64,000 nt of DNA, from positions 30,472 through 94,471 of the forward strand of contig PAQY01000008.1 of the NCBI GenBank assembly GCA_002709955.1, in the 5' to 3' direction. Origin of the DNA: Rhodospirillaceae bacterium (GTDB lineage Bacteria > Pseudomonadota > Alphaproteobacteria > UBA8366 > Aestuariispiraceae). Every line of letters begins with the position of its first letter. The first letter of the stretch is position 1. The notes beneath the pieces are model-generated. The model was not told the DNA's origin. It searched no databases and worked only from the letters and a program-made list of their open reading frames with translations. The translations under genes were made by a program, and so were the position numbers. This document shows positions 1 through 7,530 of the stretch, one piece after another.

Positions 1-1
1 T

Positions 2-136
2 TACACATCTAATTGGAAGTTCTTCCTTGGTATTATGCTTGTCCTCTTTGTCCTTAGGGTGCGCGGCGGCGCTTGGCCATGGATAGCTGCAAGGGCAGAG
101 AACTTGAAACGACGTGACGGGGAGGCGCGGCCATGA
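2..136 (+). CDS. C-terminal end of a LivM-type ABC permease (partial)
   Basis: This is the last 44 codons of a gene that begins before the window. The frame reads a hydrophobic stretch (FFLGIMLVLFVL) followed by a basic, Arg-rich cytoplasmic tail. That is the usual end of a LivM inner-membrane permease of the branched-chain amino-acid (HAAT) ABC family. The stop overlaps the start of the next gene as ATGA, and the next two genes are the matching LivG and LivF ATPases, so translational coupling within one operon is expected. The assignment rests mainly on this context because too little sequence is visible for family motifs. Confidence 0.6.
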   Translation, partial: YTSNWKFFLGIMLVLFVLRVRGGAWPWIAARAENLKRRDGEARP

Positions 137-873
137 GCGCAGTTCTCGTCGCCGATCGGCTGACCCGTCGCTACGGCGGGTTGACCGCGATCAATTCGGT
201 CTGCTGGACGCTCGAGCAGGGGGAGATCCACGCGGTCATCGGGCCGAATGGGGCAGGTAAAACCACCTTCCTCAACCTCCTGTCCGGCGTTACCCGACCT
301 GACGGCGGAACGATCGAGGTCGTGGGCAAACGGCTAGAGGGGAGACCCGCTCATGTCTTCGCCCGGCACGGCGTCGGTCGGTCCTTCCAGCGCACCAACA
401 TCTTCGATTCCATGACTGCACAAGAGAATGTGAAGACCGCCGCTCTCGTGCATCTCGACCATGCCTTCCGTTTCGTGAAGCCCTTCGCCGCCTACCGTCG
501 CTTGGAGGAAGAAGCCGAACGCGCCCTATCCCTGGTCGGACTACAGGAACGTTGTCACGTTCAGGCACGCGCGCTGAGTTACGGCGAACAGCGCATGCTG
601 GAGATCGCTATGGTCCTTGCCACCCGTCCCTCCATCGTGCTGCTCGACGAACCGATGTCGGGTATCGGCTATGACGAGACACGCCGCGTCACCGAATTGA
701 TTGCTGGCCTGAAGCACGATCATTCCGTCATCCTTATCGAACACGATCTCAGCGCCGTCTTCTCGCTGGCAGATCGACTAACCGTACTTGTCAACGGGAC
801 GGTCGCCGCTTGCGGCTCGGTTGAAGAGGTCCGGGCCGACAAGGCGGTTCAAGAAGCCTATTTGGGAGAATAG
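133..873 (+). CDS. livG: LivG-type ABC transporter ATP-binding protein
   Basis: A 246-residue ATPase energising a branched-chain-amino-acid-type (HAAT) importer on the cytoplasmic face of the inner membrane. Walker A (GPNGAGKTT) lies near residues 37-45, a variant signature (SYGEQRMLEI) near 153, and Walker B with its catalytic Glu (VLLDEPMSG) near 175. A switch His follows in LIEHDL. The insertion around FVKPFAAYRR is typical of LivG rather than LivF. The start overlaps the preceding permease stop, and the LivF partner follows 3 bp after the stop. The substrate cannot be read from the ATPase. These systems carry amino acids, amides, urea or aromatic acids. Confidence 0.9.
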   Translation: MSAVLVADRLTRRYGGLTAINSVCWTLEQGEIHAVIGPNGAGKTTFLNLLSGVTRPDGGTIEVVGKRLEGRPAHVFARHGVGRSFQRTNIFDSMTAQENVKTAALVHLDHAFRFVKPFAAYRRLEEEAERALSLVGLQERCHVQARALSYGEQRMLEIAMVLATRPSIVLLDEPMSGIGYDETRRVTELIAGLKHDHSVILIEHDLSAVFSLADRLTVLVNGTVAACGSVEEVRADKAVQEAYLGE

Positions 874-876
874 CCG

Positions 877-1587
877 GTGACGCTCCACATCGATAACATC
901 CATACCTCTTACGGGCATGTCAAAGTCCTGCATGGCGTGTCCCTGAAGATCGGAGAAGGCCAGATCGTAACCCTGCTCGGCCGCAATGGTATGGGCAAGA
1001 CGACGACGATCCGCTCGATCATGGGTTTGACCACGACCGCGCAAGGGGAAATCACCTTCCGGGGTACAGCGCTTACCGGCAAGACGCCTTACAGCATCGC
1101 GCGGTTAGGTATCGGCCTAGTGCCGGAAGGTCGACGCATTTTCCCGACACTGACGGTTGAGGAGAATCTGTTGCTCGCCCAGCGCAGCCTACCCGATGCC
1201 TCACCGAGTAAAGTCTGGAAGTTGGAGGATTGCTACCGACTTTTCCCCCGCCTGAGAGAGAGGCGGAACAATTGGGGCGACCATCTGTCGGGCGGGGAAC
1301 AGCAGATGCTGGCGATCGCGCGCGCCATGATGCTGAACCCCAGCCTCTTGATTCTCGACGAAGCAACCGAGGGTCTAGCGCCGATCATCCGTCAAGAAGT
1401 CTGGAAGGGCATCAAGTCGATCTGCAGCAGAGGAATTTCCGCCCTGGTTGTCGACAAACACTTGTCCGACCTAATGGCTATTGCTTCCTACAATTATATC
1501 TTGGAGAATGGGCTCGTTGTCTTTGACGGTACCACCGAGGCGCTACAATCCGACTTGGCAGTCCAATCACGATATCTCGGAGTCTAG
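877..1587 (+). CDS. livF: LivF-type ABC transporter ATP-binding protein
   Basis: The second ATPase of the HAAT-type importer, 236 residues, starting at a GTG three bases after the LivG stop. It shows Walker A (GRNGMGKTT) near residue 36, a canonical signature (LSGGEQQMLAIARAM) near 135 and Walker B (LLILDEATEGLAP) near 157. The ATEGLAP ending is characteristic of LivF. The usual switch His region reads VVDKHLSD instead of VEQN. LivG and LivF form the heterodimeric motor below LivH/LivM. It is the last gene of this operon in the window, followed by a TetR regulator on the same strand. Confidence 0.9.
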   Translation: MTLHIDNIHTSYGHVKVLHGVSLKIGEGQIVTLLGRNGMGKTTTIRSIMGLTTTAQGEITFRGTALTGKTPYSIARLGIGLVPEGRRIFPTLTVEENLLLAQRSLPDASPSKVWKLEDCYRLFPRLRERRNNWGDHLSGGEQQMLAIARAMMLNPSLLILDEATEGLAPIIRQEVWKGIKSICSRGISALVVDKHLSDLMAIASYNYILENGLVVFDGTTEALQSDLAVQSRYLGV

Positions 1588-1676
1588 GGAGAGCGGGTTG
1601 ATTTTGATCTTTCGCTAGATATACTCGCGCCCAAACAGTCGCAGATACCCTATATTTGAAAGAATTTGGCAAGCAT

Positions 1677-2291
1677 ATGGCACCGAATGCGCCCAAGAAA
1701 ACAACTCGCAAATCCATGGTGCGCCGAAATCAGATTTTACAATCCGCGATTGTCCTGTTCGATCAGCGCGGATATTCATCCACTTCCCTTGACGACATCG
1801 CAAAGGACGTCGGCTTTACGCGCGAGGGCGTCTACTATTATTTCAAGAACCGCTCTGAAATTCTCTACGAAATCATTGAACCTCAAAGTGCATCGCTGCT
1901 GTTCGGACTTAAGGAAATTGTAGAGGATGATGCATTGAGCTATGAGGAGAAACTGCGCGGCGCGGTGCGCAATCACCTCGCCCGGTTCGACCGCTACTGC
2001 TTGGAAATGACAGTCTGCCTGCGCGACGGTCTGGTTGATGTGGATTCCGACGTGCGTAAAAAGATGATGTTGTTCTGGAAACATTACGAAGCCATGTGGT
2101 GCGACCTAATTAAAGCAGGTCAGCATGACGGCAGTTTCCGCGAGATCGGCGACCCTAAACTACTCGCATTCGGCATTCTCGGCATGTGTAACTGGATGGC
2201 CCGTTGGTATGATCAAGGCGGTCCATTTACGGTCGAGAAGATCATCGAATGCTTTTGTGAGTTGACTATGGGGGGCATAAAATCCCCATAG
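1677..2291 (+). CDS. TetR/AcrR family transcriptional regulator
   Basis: A 204-residue one-component repressor. The N-terminal helix-turn-helix is clear (RGYSSTSLDDIAKDVGF, then REGVYYYFKNRSEIL) at about residues 25-65. The C-terminal ligand domain ends in WMARWYDQGG and a short amphipathic helix, as in TetR proteins linked to acyl-CoA and organic-acid pathways. The ORF track starts at a TTG (1656), but the in-frame ATG at 1677 fits the family length better. It lies 90 bp downstream of the LivF stop on the same strand, so it could be co-transcribed and control that transporter. The effector is unknown. Confidence 0.8.
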   Translation: MAPNAPKKTTRKSMVRRNQILQSAIVLFDQRGYSSTSLDDIAKDVGFTREGVYYYFKNRSEILYEIIEPQSASLLFGLKEIVEDDALSYEEKLRGAVRNHLARFDRYCLEMTVCLRDGLVDVDSDVRKKMMLFWKHYEAMWCDLIKAGQHDGSFREIGDPKLLAFGILGMCNWMARWYDQGGPFTVEKIIECFCELTMGGIKSP

Positions 2292-2509
2292 CCACGATAT
2301 GACTTTCCCCTGATGAGAATTTACACCAAAGGTCAAATAGCCCTTTAATTAAGTTCAGTCCGACGGCTTCGTGAAGGGGGGCGCTGTCGAATATTCTCTT
2401 GACTTCGTGCGGTTCGACATTCTCACGTGCCTTCGATACTGTTTATCTCTAACTGTGTAACAAGTGTTGTGTAGCAGCAATCTACATACATGTTTCGATC
2501 AAGCGGTGA
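2292..2509. other. Intergenic boundary region, no gene seen
   Basis: About 220 bp between the TetR gene and the metal island. I find no credible ORF. The stretch is less GC-rich than its neighbours and ends in three tandem TTGGAC-like hexamers (2511-2529) that run directly into the truncated Asp-box gene. It is the likely left junction of the acquired metal-resistance segment, but no insertion-sequence end or target duplication is recognisable. Confidence 0.4.
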
Positions 2510-2581
2510 ATTGGACTTGGACTTGGACTTGTAACGGTTTGGTTCCGGTCACTTGTCTCGGGGAAACTGGCTCCGTCAGAG

Positions 2582-2839
2582 GTGCCTCTTCCTGAAGACG
2601 AGACGATCAACGCGTTGGTCAGCGCGGCTTCGCTGCCCACTCGGCTTTACGCCGCTTTGCCTTCGGGAATCTGGGAATCGCAGGATGCCGGAGTCGTGTG
2701 GTCGCAACGGTCGAGCGCAAGCGCGCTGGCCGTCGCTGTCCATCCCACCAATGCCGATCATGTCGTCGCCGTCACCGGCAACGGCCTTTTTGAGAGCCGC
2801 GATGGCGGCGCGAATTGGACCGCGCTCGCACGCGCATAA
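2582..2839 (+). pseudogene. C-terminal remnant of an Asp-box (BNR/F510_1955-like) protein
   Basis: About 85 residues with two recognisable Asp-box motifs of the SxDxGxxW type: SQDAGVVW near residue 33 and SRDGGANW near residue 72. These are the strand-loop-strand hairpins of beta-propellers such as sialidase-like or F510_1955-type extracytoplasmic proteins. Full-length relatives are several hundred residues with a signal peptide. Here only the last blade or two survive. The frame stays open upstream to about 2510 but runs into unrelated hexamer repeats with no start signal. Related proteins often sit next to DUF411 genes in copper clusters, and DUF411 follows here. I call it a 5'-truncated remnant. 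Confidence 0.6.
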
Positions 2840-2850
2840 TGGAGAATATC

Positions 2851-3339
2851 ATGAACAAGAACACAATTGCCGTCGCCGTCATCGCCGTGGCTGCCGCTGT
2901 CGGTATCGCCTACTGGTCGCTGGGCTCGGCGAACTCGCCTCTGCAAGGTTCCGCCATCGCGGCAGCCTCAGGCAGCAAGGCGATCACCATCTGGCGCGAT
3001 CCGGGCTGCGGTTGCTGCGATGCCTATGCCGACTATCTGGAAGGCAACGGCTACATGGTGACGCGCGTCGATGATCGCGATTTTGACAAGCGCTCGGTTG
3101 ACATGGGTGTTCCCGAGAGGGGTATCGGGTGCCACCTTGCCGAGATCGACGGCTACGTCGTGAGCGGCCTCGTACCTGTGGAGATCATCGAGCGGCTGGT
3201 CAGTGACCGCCCTGACATCACCGGGATCACACTGCCCGGTATGCCGGGGAACGCTCCCGGTATGGCACGCGAAAAGACCGGCACCTTGAAGACCTACGCG
3301 TTCGGCGAGGGCGGGGTCTCCGTTTATTCCGATGAATGA
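2851..3339 (+). CDS. DUF411 domain metal-binding protein
   Basis: A 162-residue exported protein. It has an N-terminal hydrophobic signal/anchor (AVAVIAVAAAVGIAYW), the family's CxCC metal/thiol motif (DPGCGCCDAY) near residue 52, and the conserved Cys-His-containing segment (GIGCHLAEIDGYVVSG) near residue 94. DUF411 proteins are periplasmic and commonly encoded in copper-resistance clusters, and copper chaperoning or thiol chemistry is inferred. The start at 2851 is chosen over the track's 2815 because GGAG at 2841-2844 sits correctly before it. It opens a tightly packed gene run (small membrane peptide, Sco-like remnant, DsbA-like, CcdA) that fits periplasmic metal and thiol handling. Confidence 0.85.
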   Translation: MNKNTIAVAVIAVAAAVGIAYWSLGSANSPLQGSAIAAASGSKAITIWRDPGCGCCDAYADYLEGNGYMVTRVDDRDFDKRSVDMGVPERGIGCHLAEIDGYVVSGLVPVEIIERLVSDRPDITGITLPGMPGNAPGMAREKTGTLKTYAFGEGGVSVYSDE

Positions 3340-3469
3340 GTTCATGGGCGGAATGGACGGCTTCATGGGTTGGATGATGGTCGGCAGCGGTCTCGTAGTG
3401 CTTCTGGTCCTTGCTGTCCTGATCCTCGGCCTCCTGGCGCTGGTGAAATATCTGCGGGGACCGCAATGA
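3332..3469 (+). CDS. Small Met-rich single-pass membrane peptide
   Basis: A 45-residue ORF, too short for the supplied track. It begins inside the DUF411 stop region (8-bp overlap) and ends in an ATGA overlap with the next ORF. The first 16 residues contain six methionines, including MGGMDGFMGWMM. A strong transmembrane helix (LVVLLVLAVLILGLLALV) and a basic tail (KYLRGPQ) follow. Met-rich ectodomains on small membrane peptides are compatible with Cu(I) binding, but that is inference. The overlapping arrangement on both sides argues that it is a translated operon member and not chance. No family name is recognised. Confidence 0.55.
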   Translation: MNEFMGGMDGFMGWMMVGSGLVVLLVLAVLILGLLALVKYLRGPQ

Positions 3470-3579
3470 GGCGCAACGCGGTCCTCCTTTCCGCTGTCGC
3501 TGTTGCGTGCCTGGCGGCCATCGCCTCGTTTGCGCAAGTGCAGGGTGGCAATGTGCGAGCGGAGGACGTGAACAGGTGA
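3466..3579 (+). CDS. 37-residue signal-peptide ORF (possible Sco-like N-terminus)
   Basis: Starts at the ATG of an ATGA overlap with the preceding membrane peptide and ends in a GTGA overlap with the next ORF. It encodes a basic N-terminus (MRRN) and a hydrophobic core with a plausible signal cleavage near SFA/QVQ, then only about 14 more residues. On its own it looks like an orphan signal peptide. The next ORF resembles the C-terminal half of a Sco1/SenC protein without its own signal. One reading is that both are fragments of a single sco-like gene that lost its middle and changed frame. A genuine small secreted peptide is the alternative. Confidence 0.45.
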   Translation: MRRNAVLLSAVAVACLAAIASFAQVQGGNVRAEDVNR

Positions 3580-3923
3580 ATGTTTCGCCAATGAGGCAAA
3601 TGGTCACGTTCGTAACCGTTCACGATGCTGACGCGTCAATCGAAGCACCGTGGGACGAGGCGAACTGGCGGCTCGTGATCCCATCGGACGACGAGACAAC
3701 TGCCGTTGCAGCGGATCGATTTGCCGTGCTGAGTGGCCGTAGCCAGGAGTTGCCGATGGCGCATGTCATCGACCGCAACGGACGGCATGCCGGAATCTTT
3801 CATGGTTCCGATTTCAGCAAGACAAATCTGACCCTCTACATCAACGGGCTCACCAACAACGCGCATGCGCCAAAGCCGCCTACCGAAAAGGGGTGGTGGG
3901 AATGGCTGACGGACTGGTTCTGA
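3576..3923 (+). CDS. Sco1/SenC-like C-terminal fragment (thioredoxin fold)
   Basis: About 115 residues, read from a GTG that overlaps the preceding stop (GTGA). The order of elements fits the second half of Sco proteins: a beta strand like the Sco FVSVDP segment (VTFVTVHDAD), a WRLVIPSDDE segment, an AADRFAVLSG helix, then HVIDRNGRHAGIFHG, which resembles the Sco IDP-DG strand-turn. The N-terminal CxxxC copper site of Sco proteins is absent and no signal peptide is encoded. It is therefore probably a deletion remnant or a specialised domain, not a working copper chaperone. Family assignment is by pattern only and moderately secure. Confidence 0.45.
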   Translation: MNVSPMRQMVTFVTVHDADASIEAPWDEANWRLVIPSDDETTAVAADRFAVLSGRSQELPMAHVIDRNGRHAGIFHGSDFSKTNLTLYINGLTNNAHAPKPPTEKGWWEWLTDWF

Positions 3924-3942
3924 AAGGCGGGAGAAAAGAAAC

Positions 3943-4743
3943 ATGCACCATCTGAACTTCACGAGCCGACGCCTCGGCTTTCTCCTCCTGCCCCTGCTGC
4001 TGATTATCGCGGCGGGCGCCTGGTATCTGCTCGATCCAGGGTTCAGGGCAGGCCGGCAACCCACGACCGCGTCGGCGAACCTGCCGCAGGACACGTTCGA
4101 GCGGCGGGTGCGCGACTATCTTGTCGCCAGCCCTGAAGTCATCGTCGAGGCCATGCAGAACCTCGAACGGAAGCAACGGGAGGCGGAACAGACGGAAGCT
4201 CAGGCGGCCCTTACTGCGCACCGTGACGAATTGCTCAACAGCCCCGAAAGCCCGGTCGGCGGCAATCCGCAAGGCGACGTGACCCTGGTCGAGTTCTTCG
4301 ACTACAATTGCCCCTATTGCCGGCAGGTCGCGCCCTCGATGGTGGCGGCCGAAGACGGCGATCCCCAATTGCGGATCGTCTACAAGGAGTTTCCCATTCT
4401 GGGGCCGAATTCCGTGTTCGCGGCAAGGGCAGCGCTCGCGGCCCGCAACCAGAACCTCTATCCACAGTTCCACAAGGCGATGATGCAGGCGTCGGGCTCT
4501 GCCGACGAAGCGCAGGTCGTCGCTGTCGCCGAAGAGATCGGCCTTGATGTCGACCAACTCCGGACCGACATGCAAGATCCCACGATCGACGCCGAGATCG
4601 AGCTCAATCTTGCTCTCGCCCGGGCACTACGGATCAACGGTACGCCGGGCTTCGTCATCGGAGACGAGATCCTGCGCGGCGCTACCGACTTGCAAACCAT
4701 GCATCGGCTGATCGACCAGGCCCGGAAGGATCAGAATCGATGA
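3943..4743 (+). CDS. DsbA-family thiol:disulfide oxidoreductase (Com1/ScsC-like)
   Basis: A 266-residue periplasmic oxidoreductase. An N-terminal signal anchor (LGFLLLPLLLIIAAGAWYLL) is followed by a charged helical spacer (residues 50-100) as in Com1/BdbD-type proteins. The thioredoxin-fold domain has the active site CPYC at about 123-126, a DsbA-like helical insertion, and the cis-Pro loop (NGTPGFVIGDEIL) near 230. It introduces or isomerises disulfides in exported proteins. The next gene, a CcdA-type electron transporter 30 bp downstream, suggests it is kept reduced, as in suppressor-of-copper-sensitivity systems that protect periplasmic thiols from copper. That role is inferred from context. 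Confidence 0.85.
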   Translation: MHHLNFTSRRLGFLLLPLLLIIAAGAWYLLDPGFRAGRQPTTASANLPQDTFERRVRDYLVASPEVIVEAMQNLERKQREAEQTEAQAALTAHRDELLNSPESPVGGNPQGDVTLVEFFDYNCPYCRQVAPSMVAAEDGDPQLRIVYKEFPILGPNSVFAARAALAARNQNLYPQFHKAMMQASGSADEAQVVAVAEEIGLDVDQLRTDMQDPTIDAEIELNLALARALRINGTPGFVIGDEILRGATDLQTMHRLIDQARKDQNR

Positions 4744-4773
4744 AGCCGGAGTCGCCTCTGAAAGTTTATCCAA

Positions 4774-5514
4774 ATGCCTGAACTCTCCAATATCGGGATC
4801 CTCAGCGCCTTCCTGGCCGGCATTATCTCGTTCCTGTCGCCCTGCGTGCTGCCGTTGGTGCCGGGATACGTTTCCTATGTCGCCGGCCGATCAACTTTTG
4901 CTTCGCCCTCCGGTGAGATCGCTGTCGCCCGAAGCATGACGCTCGGCCTGAGCCTCTGTTTCGTGCTCGGTTTCACCACGGTATTCGTGATCCTCGGAGC
5001 CAGTGCCTCGGCGCTTGGCCAGTTGCTGCTCAGTTACCGGTTCGAGTTGAACATCGTCGGGGGCGGGATCGTCACGCTGTTCGGGCTGTTCATGCTCGGA
5101 ACGATCCGCCCGGCATGGATGATGCGCGAGGCACGCTTCCACATCGATCTGCCCGGCGGACGCACCGTCTCGGCCTATGTCCTCGGCTTGGCCTTCGCGT
5201 TTGGCTGGACACCGTGCATTGGCCCGATCCTCGGCGCCATTCTGACGGTCGGCGCCGCGTCGGCGACACTCGCCGATGGTATTGCGCTGCTCACGATCTA
5301 TTCGCTGGGTCTCGGCGTGCCATTCCTGCTTGCCGCGCTGTTCACCGATACGCTATCCGCCAAGTTGAAGGCATTTGGGCGCCTCGGACGCTGTCTGAGA
5401 GTGCTGGCCGGAGTGGTGATGATCGCGATGGGCGTTGCCATGATGACGGGATATCTCTCCACGTTCGCCTTCTGGCTTTTGGAGACCTTTCCGATACTGT
5501 CTTCGATCGGCTGA
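4774..5514 (+). CDS. ccdA: CcdA/DsbD-TM family transmembrane electron transporter
   Basis: A 246-residue polytopic inner-membrane protein with six predicted helices. It carries the two family Cys-Pro motifs, SPCVLPLVPGYV in helix 1 and FGWTPCIGPILG in helix 4, whose cysteines relay electrons from cytoplasmic thioredoxin to periplasmic acceptors. Size and motif spacing match CcdA rather than full DsbD. It follows the DsbA-like gene by 30 bp and probably reduces that partner. Cytochrome c maturation is the classical role, but no ccm gene is nearby, so periplasmic thiol protection within the metal island is more likely. Confidence 0.88.
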   Translation: MPELSNIGILSAFLAGIISFLSPCVLPLVPGYVSYVAGRSTFASPSGEIAVARSMTLGLSLCFVLGFTTVFVILGASASALGQLLLSYRFELNIVGGGIVTLFGLFMLGTIRPAWMMREARFHIDLPGGRTVSAYVLGLAFAFGWTPCIGPILGAILTVGAASATLADGIALLTIYSLGLGVPFLLAALFTDTLSAKLKAFGRLGRCLRVLAGVVMIAMGVAMMTGYLSTFAFWLLETFPILSSIG

Positions 5515-5604
5515 GTTCGACCGGGGGAGAGTTGAAGAAATCGTGATTTGACCTTGCTCTTGCTGGATAGCGCAGGCTTGCATCTAGGCAAGGAGAAGAC
5601 GGCG

Positions 5605-5808
5605 ATGACCTCGAATGCCGAGCAGTTGGAGTGTGATATCCTGCGCGTCTTCAGGTGTGCCTGCCAGCAAGACCGACCGGACATCGCCGAATTCATGCTC
5701 GCAGCGCTCGAGAAACTCGATCGCGATAGGCCGGTATGTGAGCAGGAACATCGCGCCCTGAACGATGCCTACCGGGAGATTGCTGGCATCGGTATGTCGC
5801 CGCGGTAG
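5605..5808 (+). CDS. Small conserved-looking cytosolic protein, function unknown
   Basis: A 67-residue ORF starting at ATG 5605 with AAGGAG about 10 bases upstream. The track's longer version begins without a ribosome site. It is charged and helical (LAALEKLDRDRPVCEQEHRALNDAYREIAG), contains four cysteines (residues 10, 17, 19, 44), and has no signal or membrane segment. It lies 90 bp downstream of ccdA on the same strand and is probably the last gene of the run. I do not recognise a family. The Cys pair CAC plus the location hints at metal or thiol contact, nothing more. Confidence 0.5.
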   Translation: MTSNAEQLECDILRVFRCACQQDRPDIAEFMLAALEKLDRDRPVCEQEHRALNDAYREIAGIGMSPR

Positions 5809-5947
5809 CCACACTACGTCAGCTATTTGTTCTTGTGCCCCTGATTCCGATCAGGGCATTCCCGACTTTCGACCGAACGGATCGTTCGATCGAGTAGGAG
5901 CCGAATTCAGGCCGCGGGCGTCGGGAGCACCGTGACGGCGGGGACCA

Positions 5948-7006
5948 TCAGCCGTGCCCGTGCCGATGATGCAGGTCGGGGTAGTGCGGGTGGCGGTGGC
6001 GCAAGGGTTGATGCCGATGCCTGTGCGAATGCGGTTCGCTCACCGGTCCATCATGGTCATGTTGATGATGTGCGTCATGAACATGAAGATGATCATGCTC
6101 CAGAGTTTCGTGAACGTGCTCGTGGTCGTGCCGTTCTGCCAGATGGAGATAGAGCCCCAAGGTCATCAGCACACCGGCCGCCAGGAGTTGCAGCGTCAGC
6201 GGCTCGTGCAGGAAGATGATAGCCAACAGCGCACCGATGAACGGCGCCAGCGAAAAATAGGCCCCGGTCCGGGCGGTGCCGAGATGGCGTAGCCCCAGCA
6301 TGAACATCACAAGGCTGACGCCGACTCCGAAAAATCCGGTCAGGGCGCCGGATGCAATGATACTCGCGCTCGGAAGGACGGCACCCGAAGCCAGGGCGAG
6401 GACGAGGTTCACGGTCCCGGCCACGAGTCCTTTGAGCATGGCGATCTGGACAGGATCCGCCGAGGACAGTTTGCGGGTCAGATTGTTGTCGATGCCCCAA
6501 CTCAGGCACGCTGCCGTGATGAAGAGGCTTCCGGTGTCGAAGCGCAGGCCGGTTCCGGACCAGGACAGCAGGACGGCTCCGGCAAGGATCGCGCCCGCTC
6601 CGAGGATCAGTCGTCGATCGACGTTTTCACGAAAGACGACCCAGGCGATTGCCATCGTGGCCAGCCCCTCGAGATTGAGCAGCAGTGACCCCGATGATGC
6701 GGTCGTCTGGGACAGGCCGAGCATCAGAAAAAGTGGTCCGATCATGCCGCCGAAGACGATGACCGCCGCCAGCCACGGCCAGTCCGCTCGGTGGAGCGGT
6801 GCCTCGAGATTCTCGATCCCAACGAACGAGCGCCCCCATTGCATGATCGCAAGGCCCGCTCCGGCCCCGAGATAGAGGATGCCTGCGAGCAGCCAGGGAT
6901 CGATCGATCCCATGAGCAGCTTGGAGAGCGGTGCGGAGGTGCCGAAAAGAACGGCCGAGCCGAGGGCGAGCGGTACGCCCGGCCAAAGATGAGATGCCTT
7001 GATCAT
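5948..7006 (-). CDS. EamA/DMT-family transporter with His-rich cytoplasmic tail
   Basis: A 352-residue drug/metabolite transporter with two EamA repeats and ten predicted helices. The start at 7006 is set by an ATGA overlap with the upstream MerR gene. The track's longer ORF reads back through that regulator. After the last helix (LLAAGVLMTLGLYLHLAE) comes an unusual tail of about 65 residues with more than 20 histidines, largely alternating with D, E and R. Such His-rich stretches bind Zn, Ni or Co. Coupling to a ZntR/CadR-like regulator suggests a divalent-metal efflux role. This is inference, since most DMT proteins move organic solutes. Confidence 0.8.
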   Translation of the reverse strand: MIKASHLWPGVPLALGSAVLFGTSAPLSKLLMGSIDPWLLAGILYLGAGAGLAIMQWGRSFVGIENLEAPLHRADWPWLAAVIVFGGMIGPLFLMLGLSQTTASSGSLLLNLEGLATMAIAWVVFRENVDRRLILGAGAILAGAVLLSWSGTGLRFDTGSLFITAACLSWGIDNNLTRKLSSADPVQIAMLKGLVAGTVNLVLALASGAVLPSASIIASGALTGFFGVGVSLVMFMLGLRHLGTARTGAYFSLAPFIGALLAIIFLHEPLTLQLLAAGVLMTLGLYLHLAERHDHEHVHETLEHDHLHVHDAHHQHDHDGPVSEPHSHRHRHQPLRHRHPHYPDLHHRHGHG

Positions 7007-7461
7007 CCTCGAACATTCGCCGATAGAGGGGTAGTCTGTAACGATCGGTGTTCCGATCGGCAATGTCCGTGGTCGGCCAGCACCTCGATGATCCGGCAAT
7101 CGCAGACGCGGCCGCGACCGCACTCGCTGATCATGCGCGCCAGCTCGGCCTTCAACGTTGTCAGGCTGGCGATCCGGCGGTCGATTTCGATCAGGTGGCT
7201 GTTGGCGATGCTGTCGACCTTGTGACACGAGGACTGTGGCTGCTCTGACATGGCCAGCAATTCCCGGATGTTTTCGATCTCAAAGCCCAACTCGCGGGAA
7301 TGCCGGATGAAGTTCAGGCGGTCGACCTCGGCTTGCCCATAGAGGCGCCGGTTGCTGTCGGTGCGCGGTGCCGCGGGCAGCAACCCGATCTGCTCATAGT
7401 ACCGAATAGTCGGCACCTTGACTGCGGTGCGACGCGAGAGTTCGCCAATCGGAAAAGCCAT
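7003..7461 (-). CDS. MerR-family Zn/Cd/Pb-type regulator (ZntR/CadR/PbrR-like)
   Basis: A 152-residue metal-sensing activator. The N-terminal winged helix (FPIGELSRRTAVKVPTIRYY) and the arginine-rich second motif are typical. A long dimerisation helix starts near residue 80 with a conserved Cys (SSCHKV). The metal loop follows (CGRGRVCDC), and a His/Cys-rich tail (DHGHCRSEHR) resembles CadR/PbrR sensors. It is transcribed divergently from the ZntA-type ATPase across a MerR-type promoter and shares an ATGA overlap with the DMT gene behind it. It should therefore control both the pump and the possible exporter. Which ion it prefers cannot be decided from sequence. Confidence 0.88.
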   Translation of the reverse strand: MAFPIGELSRRTAVKVPTIRYYEQIGLLPAAPRTDSNRRLYGQAEVDRLNFIRHSRELGFEIENIRELLAMSEQPQSSCHKVDSIANSHLIEIDRRIASLTTLKAELARMISECGRGRVCDCRIIEVLADHGHCRSEHRSLQTTPLSANVRG

Positions 7462-7471
7462 GGAATACCTC

Positions 7472-7502
7472 TTGATCCTCTAGTGGCTAGAGGGTTTAGC
7501 AT
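7472..7502 (+). promoter_or_regulatory. MerR-type operator/promoter for the ZntA-like ATPase
   Basis: A -35 element TTGATC (7472-7477) and a -10 TAGCAT (7497-7502) are separated by 19 bp. The perfect dyad CCTCTAG-TGG-CTAGAGG (7477-7493) fills the spacer. A long spacer with a centred dyad is the signature of MerR-family promoters, which are activated by DNA untwisting. The adjacent divergent gene is the cognate regulator. Because the -10 overlaps the ATG at 7501, translation of the ATPase must begin further downstream. Confidence 0.85.
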
Positions 7503-7530
7503 GGCGCGGTATCGAATGGAAGGACCGAAG

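Noticed and set aside
2511-2529. TTGGAC tandem hexamers as an iteron or regulatory array
   Set aside because: Only three units, no dyad and no adjacent gene that would use them.
7300-7530. Longer ZntA start at 7300 in the ORF track
   Set aside because: It would run through the MerR gene and the operator; the -10 box sits at 7497-7502.
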